This document shows, in pieces, positions 1 to 12,133 of a stretch of DNA of 64,000 nt. The notes under the pieces were generated by a model, which had not been told where the DNA came from, did no database searches, and saw only the letters and a list, made by a program, of their open reading frames with translations. How positions within the stretch are numbered: position 1 is the first letter of the stretch; the number at the start of each line of letters is the position of its first letter. The stretch is from Ascarosepion bandense (Eukaryota > Mollusca > Cephalopoda > Sepiida > Sepiidae), in contig JBBBDQ010001611.1 of NCBI GenBank assembly GCA_037127315.1, positions 1,691,001-1,755,000 of the forward strand, read 5' to 3'. A program made the translations under genes and the position numbers.

Positions 1-202
1 TGTCGGTCAAGGTAATATATTAAGCGATAAAAGCTCTCCGTAATCACGAATTCAGAAATTATGTGTAAAATATTGCTTATATAATATGATATTAGCATCT
101 AAAAAGTAATTTAACGGAGACTTTATTTACTAACTGTAAGTTTCTCATATACACACTCTGTGAACATGTGGAATCTCCCCTTTGTATGTGATAATGGACT
201 CG

Positions 203-204
<2 letters not shown>
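1..204. other. unannotated AT-rich stretch
   Basis: No gene or repeat family is recognised. The first 25 bases resemble the sequence near 38640-38660 (both contain GGTCAAGGTAATATATTA), so this may be the edge of a dispersed repeat cut by the window start. Confidence 0.4.
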
Positions 205-245
<41 letters not shown>

Positions 246-247
246 GA
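205..247. repeat. (GA)n microsatellite
   Basis: Nearly pure GA dinucleotide run with one GATA interruption. The 60-residue minus-strand frame crossing it is low-complexity Ser-Leu and is not a gene. Confidence 0.95.
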
Positions 248-527
248 GTAAGCAATCGTAGAGATCCGTGCCAGTTATAGGAGAGTGCCGGAAATGATAC
301 GTCAATTACCGAGAGATAGCGAAGTTACCCAGAGACTACCGCATCAGAAGTCAGACTAGCTCTGAGCTGCACTCAGCTAGAATAATATACAGGGATATAC
401 TATTTCGAACGACTTCACTTCAAGACTTGTATATATTTATTTCTTACTAATATCATTGCTGGATTTACTAACCTGCGTTCAAGTTTGTATATTACGTTCA
501 ATATAAACTACATTTCTATCTCCATAT

Positions 528-582
528 CTGTTTTGTTGTTTATTATTTTGTGCGGCTGCTCACCCGGAATCCACAACATCTG
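528..582. repeat. left flank direct repeat of the TATC satellite
   Basis: Contains TTGTTTATTATTTTGTGCGG followed by CACAACA, and the same words recur at about 3765-3805 immediately after the satellite. The right copy lacks the internal GCTGCTCACCC. The satellite therefore sits inside a short duplication, as expected for slippage or template switching, or it expanded within an older repeat. Confidence 0.75.
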
Positions 583-638
<56 letters not shown>

Positions 639-667
639 ACTATCTATCTATCTATCTTGACCTGTTC

Positions 668-723
<56 letters not shown>

Positions 724-732
724 GACCTGTTC

Positions 733-792
<60 letters not shown>

Positions 793-801
793 GACCTGTT
801 C

Positions 802-849
<48 letters not shown>

Positions 850-858
850 GACCTGTTC

Positions 859-922
<64 letters not shown>

Positions 923-931
923 GACCTGTTC

Positions 932-991
<60 letters not shown>

Positions 992-1000
992 GACCTGTTC

Positions 1001-1040
<40 letters not shown>

Positions 1041-1049
1041 GGTCTGATC

Positions 1050-1105
<56 letters not shown>

Positions 1106-1114
1106 GGTCTGTTC

Positions 1115-1158
<44 letters not shown>

Positions 1159-1208
1159 GACCTGTTCAGTATCTATCTATCTATCTTGGTCTGTTCATTA
1201 TCTATCTG

Positions 1209-1264
<56 letters not shown>

Positions 1265-1273
1265 GACCTGTTC

Positions 1274-1329
<56 letters not shown>

Positions 1330-1338
1330 GACCTGTTC

Positions 1339-1402
<64 letters not shown>

Positions 1403-1411
1403 GGTCTGATC

Positions 1412-1471
<60 letters not shown>

Positions 1472-1489
1472 GACCTGTTCATTATCTAC

Positions 1490-1532
<43 letters not shown>

Positions 1533-1541
1533 GACCTGTTC

Positions 1542-1605
<64 letters not shown>

Positions 1606-1614
1606 GACCTGTTC

Positions 1615-1670
<56 letters not shown>

Positions 1671-1680
1671 GGTCTGATCA

Positions 1681-1720
<40 letters not shown>

Positions 1721-1749
1721 ATAATCTATCTATCTATCTTGACCTGTTC

Positions 1750-1805
<56 letters not shown>

Positions 1806-1814
1806 GACCTGTTC

Positions 1815-1870
<56 letters not shown>

Positions 1871-1879
1871 GGTCTGATC

Positions 1880-1939
<60 letters not shown>

Positions 1940-1945
1940 GGTCTG

Positions 1946-1997
<52 letters not shown>

Positions 1998-2047
1998 GAC
2001 CTGTTCAGTATCTATCTATCTATCTTGGTCTGTTCATTATCTATCTG

Positions 2048-2095
<48 letters not shown>

Positions 2096-2104
2096 GACCT
2101 GTTC

Positions 2105-2160
<56 letters not shown>

Positions 2161-2169
2161 GACCTGTTC

Positions 2170-2249
<80 letters not shown>

Positions 2250-2258
2250 GGTCTGATC

Positions 2259-2326
<68 letters not shown>

Positions 2327-2335
2327 GACCTGTTC

Positions 2336-2403
<68 letters not shown>

Positions 2404-2412
2404 GACCTGTTC

Positions 2413-2448
<36 letters not shown>

Positions 2449-2480
2449 CTATCTATCTATCTATCTATCTTGACCTGTTC

Positions 2481-2532
<52 letters not shown>

Positions 2533-2542
2533 GGTCTGATCA

Positions 2543-2609
<67 letters not shown>

Positions 2610-2618
2610 GGTCTGTTC

Positions 2619-2698
<80 letters not shown>

Positions 2699-2707
2699 GA
2701 CCTGTTC

Positions 2708-2783
<76 letters not shown>

Positions 2784-2792
2784 GGTCTGTTC

Positions 2793-2836
<44 letters not shown>

Positions 2837-2845
2837 GACCTGTTC

Positions 2846-2901
<56 letters not shown>

Positions 2902-2910
2902 GGTTTGTTC

Positions 2911-2962
<52 letters not shown>

Positions 2963-2971
2963 GGCCTGATC

Positions 2972-3027
<56 letters not shown>

Positions 3028-3036
3028 GGTTTGTTC

Positions 3037-3109
<73 letters not shown>

Positions 3110-3121
3110 ATTGGTTTGTTC

Positions 3122-3172
<51 letters not shown>

Positions 3173-3181
3173 GGTTTGTTC

Positions 3182-3227
<46 letters not shown>

Positions 3228-3242
3228 GATCTTGACCTGTTC

Positions 3243-3294
<52 letters not shown>

Positions 3295-3303
3295 GACCTG
3301 TTC

Positions 3304-3364
<61 letters not shown>

Positions 3365-3392
3365 ATTGGTTTGTTCATTATCTATCTATCTA

Positions 3393-3438
<46 letters not shown>

Positions 3439-3447
3439 GGTTTGTTC

Positions 3448-3497
<50 letters not shown>

Positions 3498-3512
3498 GAT
3501 CTTGACCTGTTC

Positions 3513-3572
<60 letters not shown>

Positions 3573-3581
3573 GACCTGTTC

Positions 3582-3637
<56 letters not shown>

Positions 3638-3653
3638 GATCTGATTCATGTTC

Positions 3654-3712
<59 letters not shown>

Positions 3713-3721
3713 GACCTGTTC

Positions 3722-3763
<42 letters not shown>
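583..3763. repeat. 3.2-kb compound (TATC)n satellite
   Basis: Runs of 8-20 TATC units are separated by a 13-17 base spacer, usually TTGACCTGTTCATTATC. Variants are TTGGTCTGATCATTATC, TTGGTCTGTTCATTATC and, towards the 3' end, TTGGTTTGTTCATTATC. Spacer order shows internal duplications: the rare pair TTGACCTGTTCAGTATC then TTGGTCTGTTCATT plus a TCTGTC variant occurs at about 1158 and again at about 1995 (offset near 837 bp). The trio CTATATTGG, CTAGGTTTG, CTATCGATC occurs at about 3110-3230 and again at about 3361-3500. All three plus-strand frames are stop-free in TATC, so the long Tyr-Leu-Ser-Ile frames here are artefacts. Confidence 0.95.
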
Positions 3764-3764
<1 letters not shown>

Positions 3765-3806
3765 GTTTTTGTTGTTTATTATTTTGTGCGGAATTCACAA
3801 CAGAAC
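3764..3806. repeat. right flank direct repeat of the TATC satellite
   Basis: Copy of the sequence at 528-582, sharing TTGTTTATTATTTTGTGCGG and CACAACA, directly abutting the last TATC unit. Confidence 0.75.
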
Positions 3807-4480
3807 TGATGATATATGAGAAGATAGTTTACCAAATTCTGTGGCTAAGAACAATTATTATTATCGGAAATTTCTTCCATTTCAATGTATTATGAATGAT
3901 AACCGTATCACATGAAATTCATTTTTCAGACTTTAAGTTTTACTATGTCATTTGATCTTCCCATTTTAGACTCACTTTTTAAAAAAAGTCAAAAATAAAA
4001 AAATCTCCAAATAATAAAACATAAAAAAAATCTTTAAGCCATTGAAAGAAGCAACGATTCTCTATAAACCAACTGCGCATGTGCAGTAATCTCTATATTT
4101 TTGACAACACCCTCAGGTTTGTTTTGTGATATATAGAAAAATGTAGATCAAATAGTTTTACGTGAGAGTGCGCAAATAACCTGTCCTATTTCTGTCAACT
4201 CTTCAATTCAATTCAACTATTTTGTCTTCTAGGCACTGTTCTTGCTTCCTCGTTTTCAGGTGAACATTTCTCGTCTCTAATGTTTTTTGTTGAAAGCAGT
4301 AGCAGAGTTCTTACAAGTTATAAAAGTCGATCGAAGAGTATCTATACTAGCAACTGGATGTAGTTTACAGCACTGTACAAATGGTTACAAATAGAATTAT
4401 CAACTTATACACACCGAAAAACGATCCTCAGCGTATAAAAATAATAAATAACGATCGAAAAAGCACACTGAAATCAAACG
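3807..4480. other. unannotated AT-rich stretch
   Basis: AT-rich with A-runs. No reading frame, RNA or repeat family is recognised. Confidence 0.5.
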
Positions 4481-4489
4481 ACCTCGCTA

Positions 4490-4844
4490 CATAGATAGAG
4501 AAAGGACAAGAGAAGGATGTGGACACAGGTGTGAGACAGTTGCAAAGGTAGAGGGAAAACAAAAGAAAAAGATACAAGGGGTGATATGGAAAGGGCTAGA
4601 GTTAAGTGGCTAAGAGATGGGAATTGAAATTGCATTTACATTCCTGGAGATCGTAGCTGTCAGGAAAGCAAGTATTTGGAAGGGAGTTCCACAGGCGGCA
4701 AGTGCGGGAAAAGAAGCTGAGGGAGTAGAATTCTCATTCTATTTGTTTGATATAACTGTAAATGGATGAGACTCTGTTGCGAGTCTGGTTGCACGAGCAA
4801 ATTCCAGAGGAAAGGGCACCAGTGAGCTAATTTCGGAGCAGGAT

Positions 4845-4848
<4 letters not shown>
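4490..4848 (-). mobile_element. LINE 3'-end fragment (family of 18768-22345)
   Basis: In antisense this reads through the LINE ORF C-terminus: the blocks corresponding to CTCCAGGAATGTAAATG, the Trp-Asn-Ser region and the Arg-Leu-Ala-Thr-Arg region can be recognised. It ends abruptly at the next TATC array. The first ~120 bases (purine-rich) are probably its 3' UTR. It is too diverged to code. Confidence 0.75.
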
Positions 4849-5386
<538 letters not shown>

Positions 5387-5677
5387 GAACAGACTTTATT
5401 TCACAACCTTTTATTTTCCATTTGTTTTTTATTTGAGGATATGTTCTGTAAATGTGATCTTCTTTAAGTCGATTTCCATCCCAGTAATGTCCTCTGTCAT
5501 GTACGTTTTTCGAGGCCAGGGGCCAATTCTCCATAGAGATTAAAATGGCAGGTGGGAGTAAAAACGTTACCACCTGATGCGATGCATCACTCAATTCAAT
5601 TACGAGAGGAACAATATCATCTGCAAACATTGGCAAAACAACGTTGATAGAAACGATCGAGAAGTTGAGATGCCGAG
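5387..5677. other. no recognised feature
   Basis: A minus-strand frame of 131 residues starts here and runs into the TATC repeat. Its unique part, about 5400-5636, has no motif I can identify. A short stretch near 5525-5590 vaguely resembles the transposase scrap at 29575-29945 but is too short to call. Confidence 0.3.
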
Positions 5678-5730
5678 AAGAAGAAGAAGAAGGAGAAGAA
5701 GAAGAAGAAGAAGAAGAAGAAGAAGAAGAT
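5678..5730. repeat. (GAA)n microsatellite
   Basis: Runs of GAA with one GGA interruption, followed by A-rich sequence to about 5870. The poly-Leu minus-strand frame over it is an artefact. Confidence 0.95.
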
Positions 5731-5939
5731 TTATGTAATTAAAAAAAATAAATGGAAATGGAAAAAATGAAAATGCTAGAGAAAAAAAAGTATGTGTTGC
5801 CTTCCACAGAGATGAAAAATCAAGAAATGAATATAAAAGAAAAAACAAACTAAATTCAGCAAAAGAAAAAAGATTATGCTGATATGCACTTGCGATTTAA
5901 GTGTGAAAACAGAAAAGAAATGTTTACAAATGGGGGCCC

Positions 5940-6062
5940 GTGTAATTCGGATTTAGTCGAAGATTCGCTAGAAACAAAGAAGAGAGTACTGGATTGCTAT
6001 GCGATGTCAGTTCTTCAATATGGGAGTGAATGCTGGACAATATGTCGCGTTTTGCCAGATTA
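5940..6062 (+). mobile_element. RT-LINE C-terminal scrap (second LINE family)
   Basis: Plus strand translates in part to LETKKRVLDCYAMSVLQYGS followed by ECWTI. This is the conserved post-RT segment of non-LTR retrotransposons often annotated as endonuclease-reverse transcriptase. The same segment recurs at about 7135-7200. It is broken beyond both ends and not functional. Confidence 0.7.
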
Positions 6063-6084
6063 GGTTAGGGCGAAATATATAAAA

Positions 6085-6791
6085 CTAGCATCATAGCCCG
6101 GCGTTGCCCGTGCAACTCAGAACATTTTAATTTCTTCAGCGGATGAAACAAATACGTTTAAATTCGCAGCAGACACTTAAAATATAATCTATATATAAAA
6201 GGCAATCTGTGAGTCTGTGTGTGACTGTTCCCTATACACGCCTACATTTTTTAATATTTCTTTTGTTTCAAAATTACGGGGGAAAATATTCAAATTTTTT
6301 TGTTGATCAAATGAATTTTTAAAACGTCGGAATAAAAATTATATATAAAGGCTCATTTTTTTAATAAAAAATATTTTAGTCGCGTTTGACACGTGTGACT
6401 TGATTTCTGTGACGTAATTCAGCAACCAACTTAGATCTTACATGTTTTACAGAAATAAAACGTCGGAGTAAAAATTAAATATAAAGGCTCATTTTATTTT
6501 AATAAAAAATAGTTTAGTCGCGTTTGACACGTGTGATTTGATTTCTGTGACGTAATCTAGCAACCATCTTAGATCTTAGACGTTTTGCGGAGCAAATGTA
6601 AACAACCTGCACCATTGGCAAAAAAATGCGAAAGGGAAAATTGCTGAACTTAAACTCAAAAAGTATGTGTCGACCTGGCTTCCCTGTAGATATGTGTTCC
6701 TAGAAAGTTTGAATGACGTAGCTTAGAGAGTGTAGGCGTGCATAGGGAACAGTCAAACACAGATTCACAGATTGCCTTTTATATATATAGA
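6085..6791 (-). mobile_element. Helitron-like non-autonomous element
   Basis: On the minus strand the element starts A|TC at 6791 (TCTATATATATAAAAGGCAA) and ends in CTAG at 6085-6088, preceded by a GC-rich block containing GGGCAACGCCGGGC. This matches the Helitron end rule: 5' TC, 3' CTRR, subterminal hairpin. No Rep/helicase is present. An inverted copy of the same 5' end lies inside at 6188-6245, giving about 60-bp inverted repeats (6188-6245 and 6731-6791). Between them are two tandem ~140-bp units (about 6315-6455 and 6460-6595) sharing GTCGCGTTTGACACGTGTGA. It could instead be read as a foldback MITE. Confidence 0.6.
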
Positions 6792-6945
6792 TAAAACAGC
6801 AAAACTTTAAATGGATGTTTGGGAAGAGAAAACAGAAAAATGGCGCAGTAAATAATTGTTGGGTAAATAAACCCGAGGCAAACCAAAGCGGTTAAAAATT
6901 TCCAACATCGTAAAATTAGATATATGAAAAAAAAGAACGTGGGAT

Positions 6946-7335
6946 GTTTATTCCTTTCAGTAACACTTTTTAGCTTCAGTGATATTAAAATCAAGCAGGT
7001 ACAAAAATGTAAATATCTGGGAAGTGTTCTAACTAAAGACAGAAAGTGAGACACAGAGATCCGAAAGCGAATTGGCATGGCGAAGGACGCGTTCTAGAAG
7101 CTGAGTAAAGTATTAAGACACAGGAAACTTTCACTAGAAACAAAGAAGAGAGTACTAAATTGCGATGTGATGTCAGTTCTTCAATATGGCAGGGAATGCT
7201 GAAAAATATCACAAAAATGAAGGAAAAACTTAAAGAAACTGAAATCTGGTTCTACAGAAGAATGCTGCGGATATCATAGATCGAGCATGTGAGCAATGGT
7301 AAAGTTTTGGAAAGGATGGAAAAGAAAAAAAAATT
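6946..7335 (+). pseudogene. RT-LINE C-terminus, 5' part, split by insertion
   Basis: With frameshifts and stops the plus strand gives KYLGSVLTKDRK, then IRKRIGMAKDAF, LSLETKKRVLNCDVMSVLQYG and VLERMEKKK. This order is typical of the region after the RT domain in endonuclease-reverse-transcriptase LINEs. The peptide resumes at 7970 after an inserted LINE 3' end. The copy is old: it carries in-frame stops and single-base changes. Confidence 0.75.
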
Positions 7336-7339
7336 CATA

Positions 7340-7968
7340 CATTAAATACCGTGCATTGAATACTACTATATCTGATCTGGTGCTCCAGCTATTCACCTTG
7401 GTGTCCTTGACAATATTCAACGGAGAATCTGTAATGTGATCTATCCCGACTTGGCGACTCAGATGCAGTCACTTTCTCACCGGCGCAAGGTGGCGTCTCT
7501 GTGTCTCTTCTACAAATGCTTTCACGGCTTCTGTTCCGATGAACTTAGCTCACTGGTGCCCCCTATATATGAATTTCCTCGATCCACAAGATTAGCAACT
7601 ACGTCACCACCCTTTTACTGTGAAACTAATAAATTGTAAATGCAAATTCTACTTCACCAGCTTCTTTTCTCGCACTTCCCGCTTGTGGAATTCCTTTCCA
7701 TTTAATTGCTTCCCCGACAGATACAATCTCCATGAATTTAAATGTAAAGGCAATAGTCATCTCCTATCTCACTAACCTGCATCCTCTCTCTCATGCTTCT
7801 ATCTCCGTCCACTCCACTCTCATCAGTATTCTCAACTTTCTCTTACCCACTTTCTGACACTCCCTATAACCTGTCACTCTTTCTTATAACTTTCCTCTTA
7901 TGTAACCCCCTACAAAACAGTGGTAGGTAAAATGCCTTGCTTGGGGCGATATGATTATTTAAAAAAAT
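7340..7968 (+). mobile_element. LINE 3' end inserted into another LINE
   Basis: Belongs to the family at 18768-22345. It opens in the Cys-Ile-Glu-Tyr region, has a 67-residue open piece (7436-7639, containing VIYPDLATQMQSLSHRRK), continues through the conserved C-terminus with a frameshift, and ends in CTTGCTTGGGGCGATATGATT followed by an A-run. The 5'-truncated form with an A-rich tail is the usual product of target-primed reverse transcription. Confidence 0.85.
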
Positions 7969-8230
7969 AGTGAGAATCAGGAAAAGACAACTAAATTTCC
8001 TAGGACATGCAATGAGGAAGGAGGGCTTGGAGAACCTGATACTAACAGTCCGGATAGAAGGAAAAAGAGATAGGGGAAAGCAACGGATAACATATTTGAA
8101 GGTCCTGAACAGGTAGATGACAGAACGGGGGTTACGTGGTGTAACAGGAGAAAGCGTGCTAAGAGCCACCAGGGATAGGAAGACGTGGATGGCCACGATC
8201 GCCTACGTCCTGAAACGACAAGGCACATAG
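7969..8230 (+). pseudogene. RT-LINE C-terminus, 3' part
   Basis: Continues the peptide interrupted at 7335: IRKRQLNFLGHAMRKEGLEN, then RIEGKRDRGKQRITYLKVLN, a stop, and a terminal Trp-Met-Ala motif ending with TAG at about 8228-8230. The match in order and spacing to the known C-terminus of this LINE type shows the two halves were one gene. Confidence 0.75.
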
Positions 8231-8690
8231 AAAAAGAGAGAAGACATATATGACTAGGTTTGCGTTGATGCTATGGTTACTGGTATAAAAATGGATTCAG
8301 TCAACAAAGAATTATCACTGCGACCGTTGAAAAAGCCATTGTGAAATCGTGAGAAGAGGCGGACTGTGAGAAGAGGCACTACAGCGCATTTTCTCACAGT
8401 TTGCTACTATAGTATCCAATCCTCATAAGTGTCTCAGCCTATGCCATATGTAGGTTTGTAAATAAGGAAAATCTTGCCGAGTGACTTGTATATCTATATT
8501 TCCTACCGGCGGAAGGAATTACAGTTCATGACATCGAATGGCGATTTCGGATGTCGGACATGTTTTCTTTAACTAAATATTATTACCAAGACAATTGTAA
8601 TATTCAATTTACTTTCAACGATTGATAAAAAAACGAATTAGCCCTCAGTCAGAAGATGCAAATATACAGAAAACCATCAAAAATTCACAT
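8231..8690. other. no recognised feature
   Basis: No frame, RNA or repeat family recognised. Confidence 0.4.
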
Positions 8691-8691
8691 A

Positions 8692-9080
8692 ATTTGCACG
8701 AGATACTAGATTAGCAACTAGGTCCCACCATTTTACAGTGAAACCGATAAAATTCAACAGCAATTTCTACTCTAACAGCTTATTTTCTCGCACCTCCTGC
8801 CTGTGGAATTCCCTTCCGTATACTTGCTTCACCGACAGCTACAATCTCCAGGAATTTAAATGTAAGGTCAACAGACACCTCTTATCAAACTAACTCTCAT
8901 CCATTCTCTCAAACACCCTTCCCATCTACCCAACCCTCATCCGCGGTATCCTTATCTGTCTATCACCCTCCTGACATTTCCTATATCTAACCACTCTTTC
9001 TTATCACTTTCCCCTATGTAACCCCCTGCGCAATAGTGGCAGCGGAACGCTTTCCTTCTGGTGAAAGGATTTAAAAAAAG
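8692..9080 (+). mobile_element. LINE 3' end fragment
   Basis: Plus-strand copy of the last ~60 codons and 3' UTR of the 18768-22345 family (ACTAGATTAGCAACTAGGTC, later GCAATAGTGGCAG) ending in an A-rich tail. 5'-truncated and non-coding. Confidence 0.85.
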
Positions 9081-9157
9081 TTGTAATGATAGTCATAAAT
9101 ATTCTACAATAATTGATGGAGAAAAGTTTTAGGTTTTACACACCCTCTGATATTCCT

Positions 9158-9460
9158 TGTGATTGTGCACTATGGTACAGTGGATGTCAGCTTGGAACGA
9201 GAAATCGGAGAACCGAGTTCGAATTCCAGTTGAATTTGTTGCATTCACTTTCTCGCAAATATTCTTTGGAAAGGTATTAATCCGTCTCTTCCGTCCAGGG
9301 AAGTTTGAACAGATTAGGTGCAATAGCCTTGGTTGGCAACCAGACTACCACAGAAAGTAATCACAACCTGCTGCGAGAAAATCTTCTGCCCGGTCAGTCA
9401 TGCCTCTTTCGAGACATGATCGCACAAGAGCTTGTCACGTACGGCACTTAACTGACTGGC
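9158..9460 (+). mobile_element. tRNA-headed SINE
   Basis: The head carries a tRNA-like pol III promoter: A-box-like TGGTACAGTGG and B-box-like GAGTTCGAATTCCAG. The body contains GTATTAATCCGTCTCTT, ATAGCCTTGG(C/T)TGGCAACCAG and GATAATCTTCTGCCC. The 3' domain holds a small hairpin (TCTTTCGAGACATGATCG) and ends with GGCACTTAACTGACTG. The 65-residue frame inside is fortuitous. Confidence 0.85.
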
Positions 9461-11945
9461 TAAAATTGCATGATTTACAAATAAGTTTGTCCTTGCAATA
9501 CCATTAAGATAAAGTCACGAAGGTTCAACTTTATATATTCCTAGTTCAGATTATTCATGTTTTGTTTACGTAGCACTAATGTCCTTTGGAATGGAATGAA
9601 TTTATCTCTTATACTTTGAAGTATTACTAAAATATAAGGAAAGACTATGTTTTCAGCTTTGGATCAGCCTAGGCGACAAAAACAGAATTCAGAACACCCG
9701 TGAAATTGAGGCTCATTATTCCTCCATATCTGACGGATTTCTTCTTCATGTAGGGAACTGAGAAAATGGCTGATAATAATAATAAAAAATAACATACAAG
9801 TTGAAATCATTAAATCTAAAAGAATGAAAGAAGCATTTATTTGATACAATAAGTATTTATTTTCCACCATAATTTCTTTCTAAATTCATTTAATTGAGGT
9901 ATTTTAGACCAAATTCCAATTAGTTACTGTGTTGTAACTTAGTGGTGTTGTAATATGTGGTGTAACTTAGCAACCAATCAGGTGGAACTTTACTGCGCAA
10001 GCTCAAAAAGTAGTTGTGGGAGGCTACTGAATTGTTCTTGATTATTGCGTGACATTTGGTTGCGGAAATATTTCGACTGTTTAAGTGTTTAAATGATAGA
10101 AATTGAAATAAATATTTTTTATCACCGCTACAAACCTGGCTGAGAATTCGTCGAAACTGTTTCACGTGATAGAAGCTATTCACAATGCAGAACACGCAAA
10201 AAATATTGAACGTGTTTGGATTACACTCAAATGAGATCAGTGATTAAGAATATGAAAATTCATTGACTGTGTCACCTGGTGAGCATCTGGCAAACCATCA
10301 ACCAGTGTGAAGAGAGACCCACCATCACCAGTTCGGTGTAAATTTTCTCCGCGATTTCTAAATATTTTTAATGTTAGACCCTCTAGTAAAATGAATGCGA
10401 TTAAATGGAATTTGACGTAGCTGTTCATGTTGATACCAATAAAGGCAATTGCAAAATATTCTGAAAAGTGGAAAAGACATTGAGATAAATGTGTGAGATC
10501 ACAAAGGCAGCACTACGAAAATAACTAACCCTAACCCCTGCCCTAGGCAGATTAAAGTTAATTAATATTCAATGTTTTGTAAATATAACTTTGGTTTGCC
10601 ACAAGACCGCAAGAATAAGGCGCCATATTGGGATCAACGTAACCCTATTAGCAAATGATCAGCAAAACAGTTTTGTTAATCATTTCTCTACTGTAAGTGA
10701 CCTTGAGAACGTAATGAGTTCATTTCAAAAGATTTATGTGAAAGGATGTTATTAAGATTTTGGAAAAGAATGAGGGTTTTGCTGTTTAATTACACGATAG
10801 CCAGTAGCAGATCGTTTTTTAAAAATGACAAAGGAAGATTGTCATAGCTGGGTTGCTTCGTATTAAAATAAGCATTGAGTGTTGTTCATATTAAAGATTG
10901 GAAAAGACTCCATGGATTTGGGTCGAGAGAAATATGAACAAAATAAACAAAGTTCATAAAAAGCATTTGGGAATATTGATTGAAGGAATTTGTGAAAGGG
11001 TAATCTAGAAAAGAAATAAAGTAAAAATGAAAGAAAGAAGGAAGAGAAAACTAAAAAGAATCCTGAATAAGGTAAACGAAAAGAAATAGAATGGCAAAAA
11101 GAAAATAAAAACAAGAAACTGAAAAGAAGAATGATGGAAAAAAAAAGAAAAAATTCAATCAAAAATTGCAAAGAGATAAAAAAAAATTTAAAAGATAAAA
11201 AAAAAATTTGAAATAGTGGGATGCACGCAGAAAAAGTAAAAACGACATTTAAATTAAATTAATAGCAAAATAGGAAAAATATTTTCGAGCCAAAGACAAA
11301 AAACTTTTGAAATCTATGCGTTCAGAAAAGCGAGGTTGGGTGCGTATTTGATAGTTCACGTAGAATGCGAAAGGTGTGAATGATTAGGAAACTGAGATGA
11401 AAACCAATATTTTTTTTAAGCAGCAAAGAATTCCGTATGCGTGTGTAAAGCGCCTACTGTAGCTCAAGCCACTATGTGCGTGGTTAGTCGATTTTACACG
11501 CTACTCGGCATTGTAAAGTTGATGTCAGTGAACATGTCGATATGGTATCTGTTGTTGGGCAAAGTATAAAAACAATTGCTAGAAGAATGTCACTGAATTT
11601 CGCTTTCACCTCACCTCCATGGCCTTGTGCCAAACTATGTAAATAACAGTAAATATTGAACGTATGTGCCGTGTATAAAACTTTAAGATGTACGGCTATT
11701 TTTTCAATCGAAAAGTATTATCACAATCGCACAATTAGAACGAGATTAACAAAATGGCATTGATTTTAAGATAAAAGTTTTAATACTGAACACAGTAAAT
11801 ATTGCAAATATTATTTATCTATAAGAATTTACATACGCACATATATACTACCACACACACGTACACACTTACTCTTATGTATATAGCTCCGATATTAAGT
11901 AAAAATTATCCTTATATAAGAGTGTAGGTTCTTTTTTTAATCCCC
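9461..11945. other. long unannotated AT-rich interval
   Basis: No coding region recognised. Frames of 63-102 residues are low-complexity or have no motif. A purine-rich tract of GAAA/AAGA words spans about 11000-11215. GTAACTTAG occurs twice near 9945-9970. Possibly ancient repeats. Confidence 0.45.
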
Positions 11946-11959
11946 TGCGCATATATAAG

Positions 11960-12022
11960 AGAATATGGTAGAGTCGCCGACTGACGCCAAATCGGTCGGG
12001 TTTCGAGCCTGGGTTGTGTAGC
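11960..12022 (+). mobile_element. tRNA-like pol III promoter sequence
   Basis: A-box-like TGGTAGAGTCGCCG and B-box-like GGGTTTCGAGCCTGG lie about 35 bp apart, the spacing of a tRNA gene. The flanks do not form a clean acceptor stem, so this is a tRNA-like SINE head or pseudogene rather than a tRNA. It runs directly into the hammerhead ribozyme. Confidence 0.5.
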
Positions 12023-12023
12023 A

Positions 12024-12082
12024 ATTGGAGTCTAACCACACTGATGAGCTGTGATACAGCGAAACAGATCTGTCTGCAGATG

Positions 12083-12085
<3 letters not shown>
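12024..12085 (+). ncRNA. hammerhead ribozyme motif
   Basis: All conserved core elements are present in order. CTGATGA is at 12041-12047. Stem II is G-CTG/CAG-C with a small loop (12048-12060). GAAA is at 12061-12064. Stem III is ACAG/CTGT with a 2-base loop (12064-12073). The cleavage triplet is GTC, predicted scissile bond 12074|12075. Stem I inner pairing is weak here (CCACA with TGCAG has two mismatches), but the outer GTC/GAC pair (12031-12033 with 12082-12084) is kept. ACAGATCTGT is a palindrome, so the form could act as a dimer through stem III. Very short stem III hammerheads are known from Penelope-like elements. A (TA)n tract follows directly. Confidence 0.75.

Positions 12086-12130
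<45 letters not shown>
12086..12130. repeat. (TA)n tract after the hammerhead
   Basis: About 20 TA units beginning within the last bases of the ribozyme motif. Another (AT)n run lies at 12247-12274. Confidence 0.95.

Positions 12131-12133
<3 letters not shown>

Noticed and set aside
485..3644. Open frames of 67-349 residues rich in Tyr-Leu-Ser-Ile
   Set aside because: TATC repeats have no stop in any forward frame; the frames are translations of the satellite.
9163..9360. 65-residue frame at a SINE
   Set aside because: Lies wholly in SINE sequence and is not conserved in the other copies.
10515..10552. Telomere-like CTAACCCTAACCCCTGCCC
   Set aside because: Only two imperfect units; no array.
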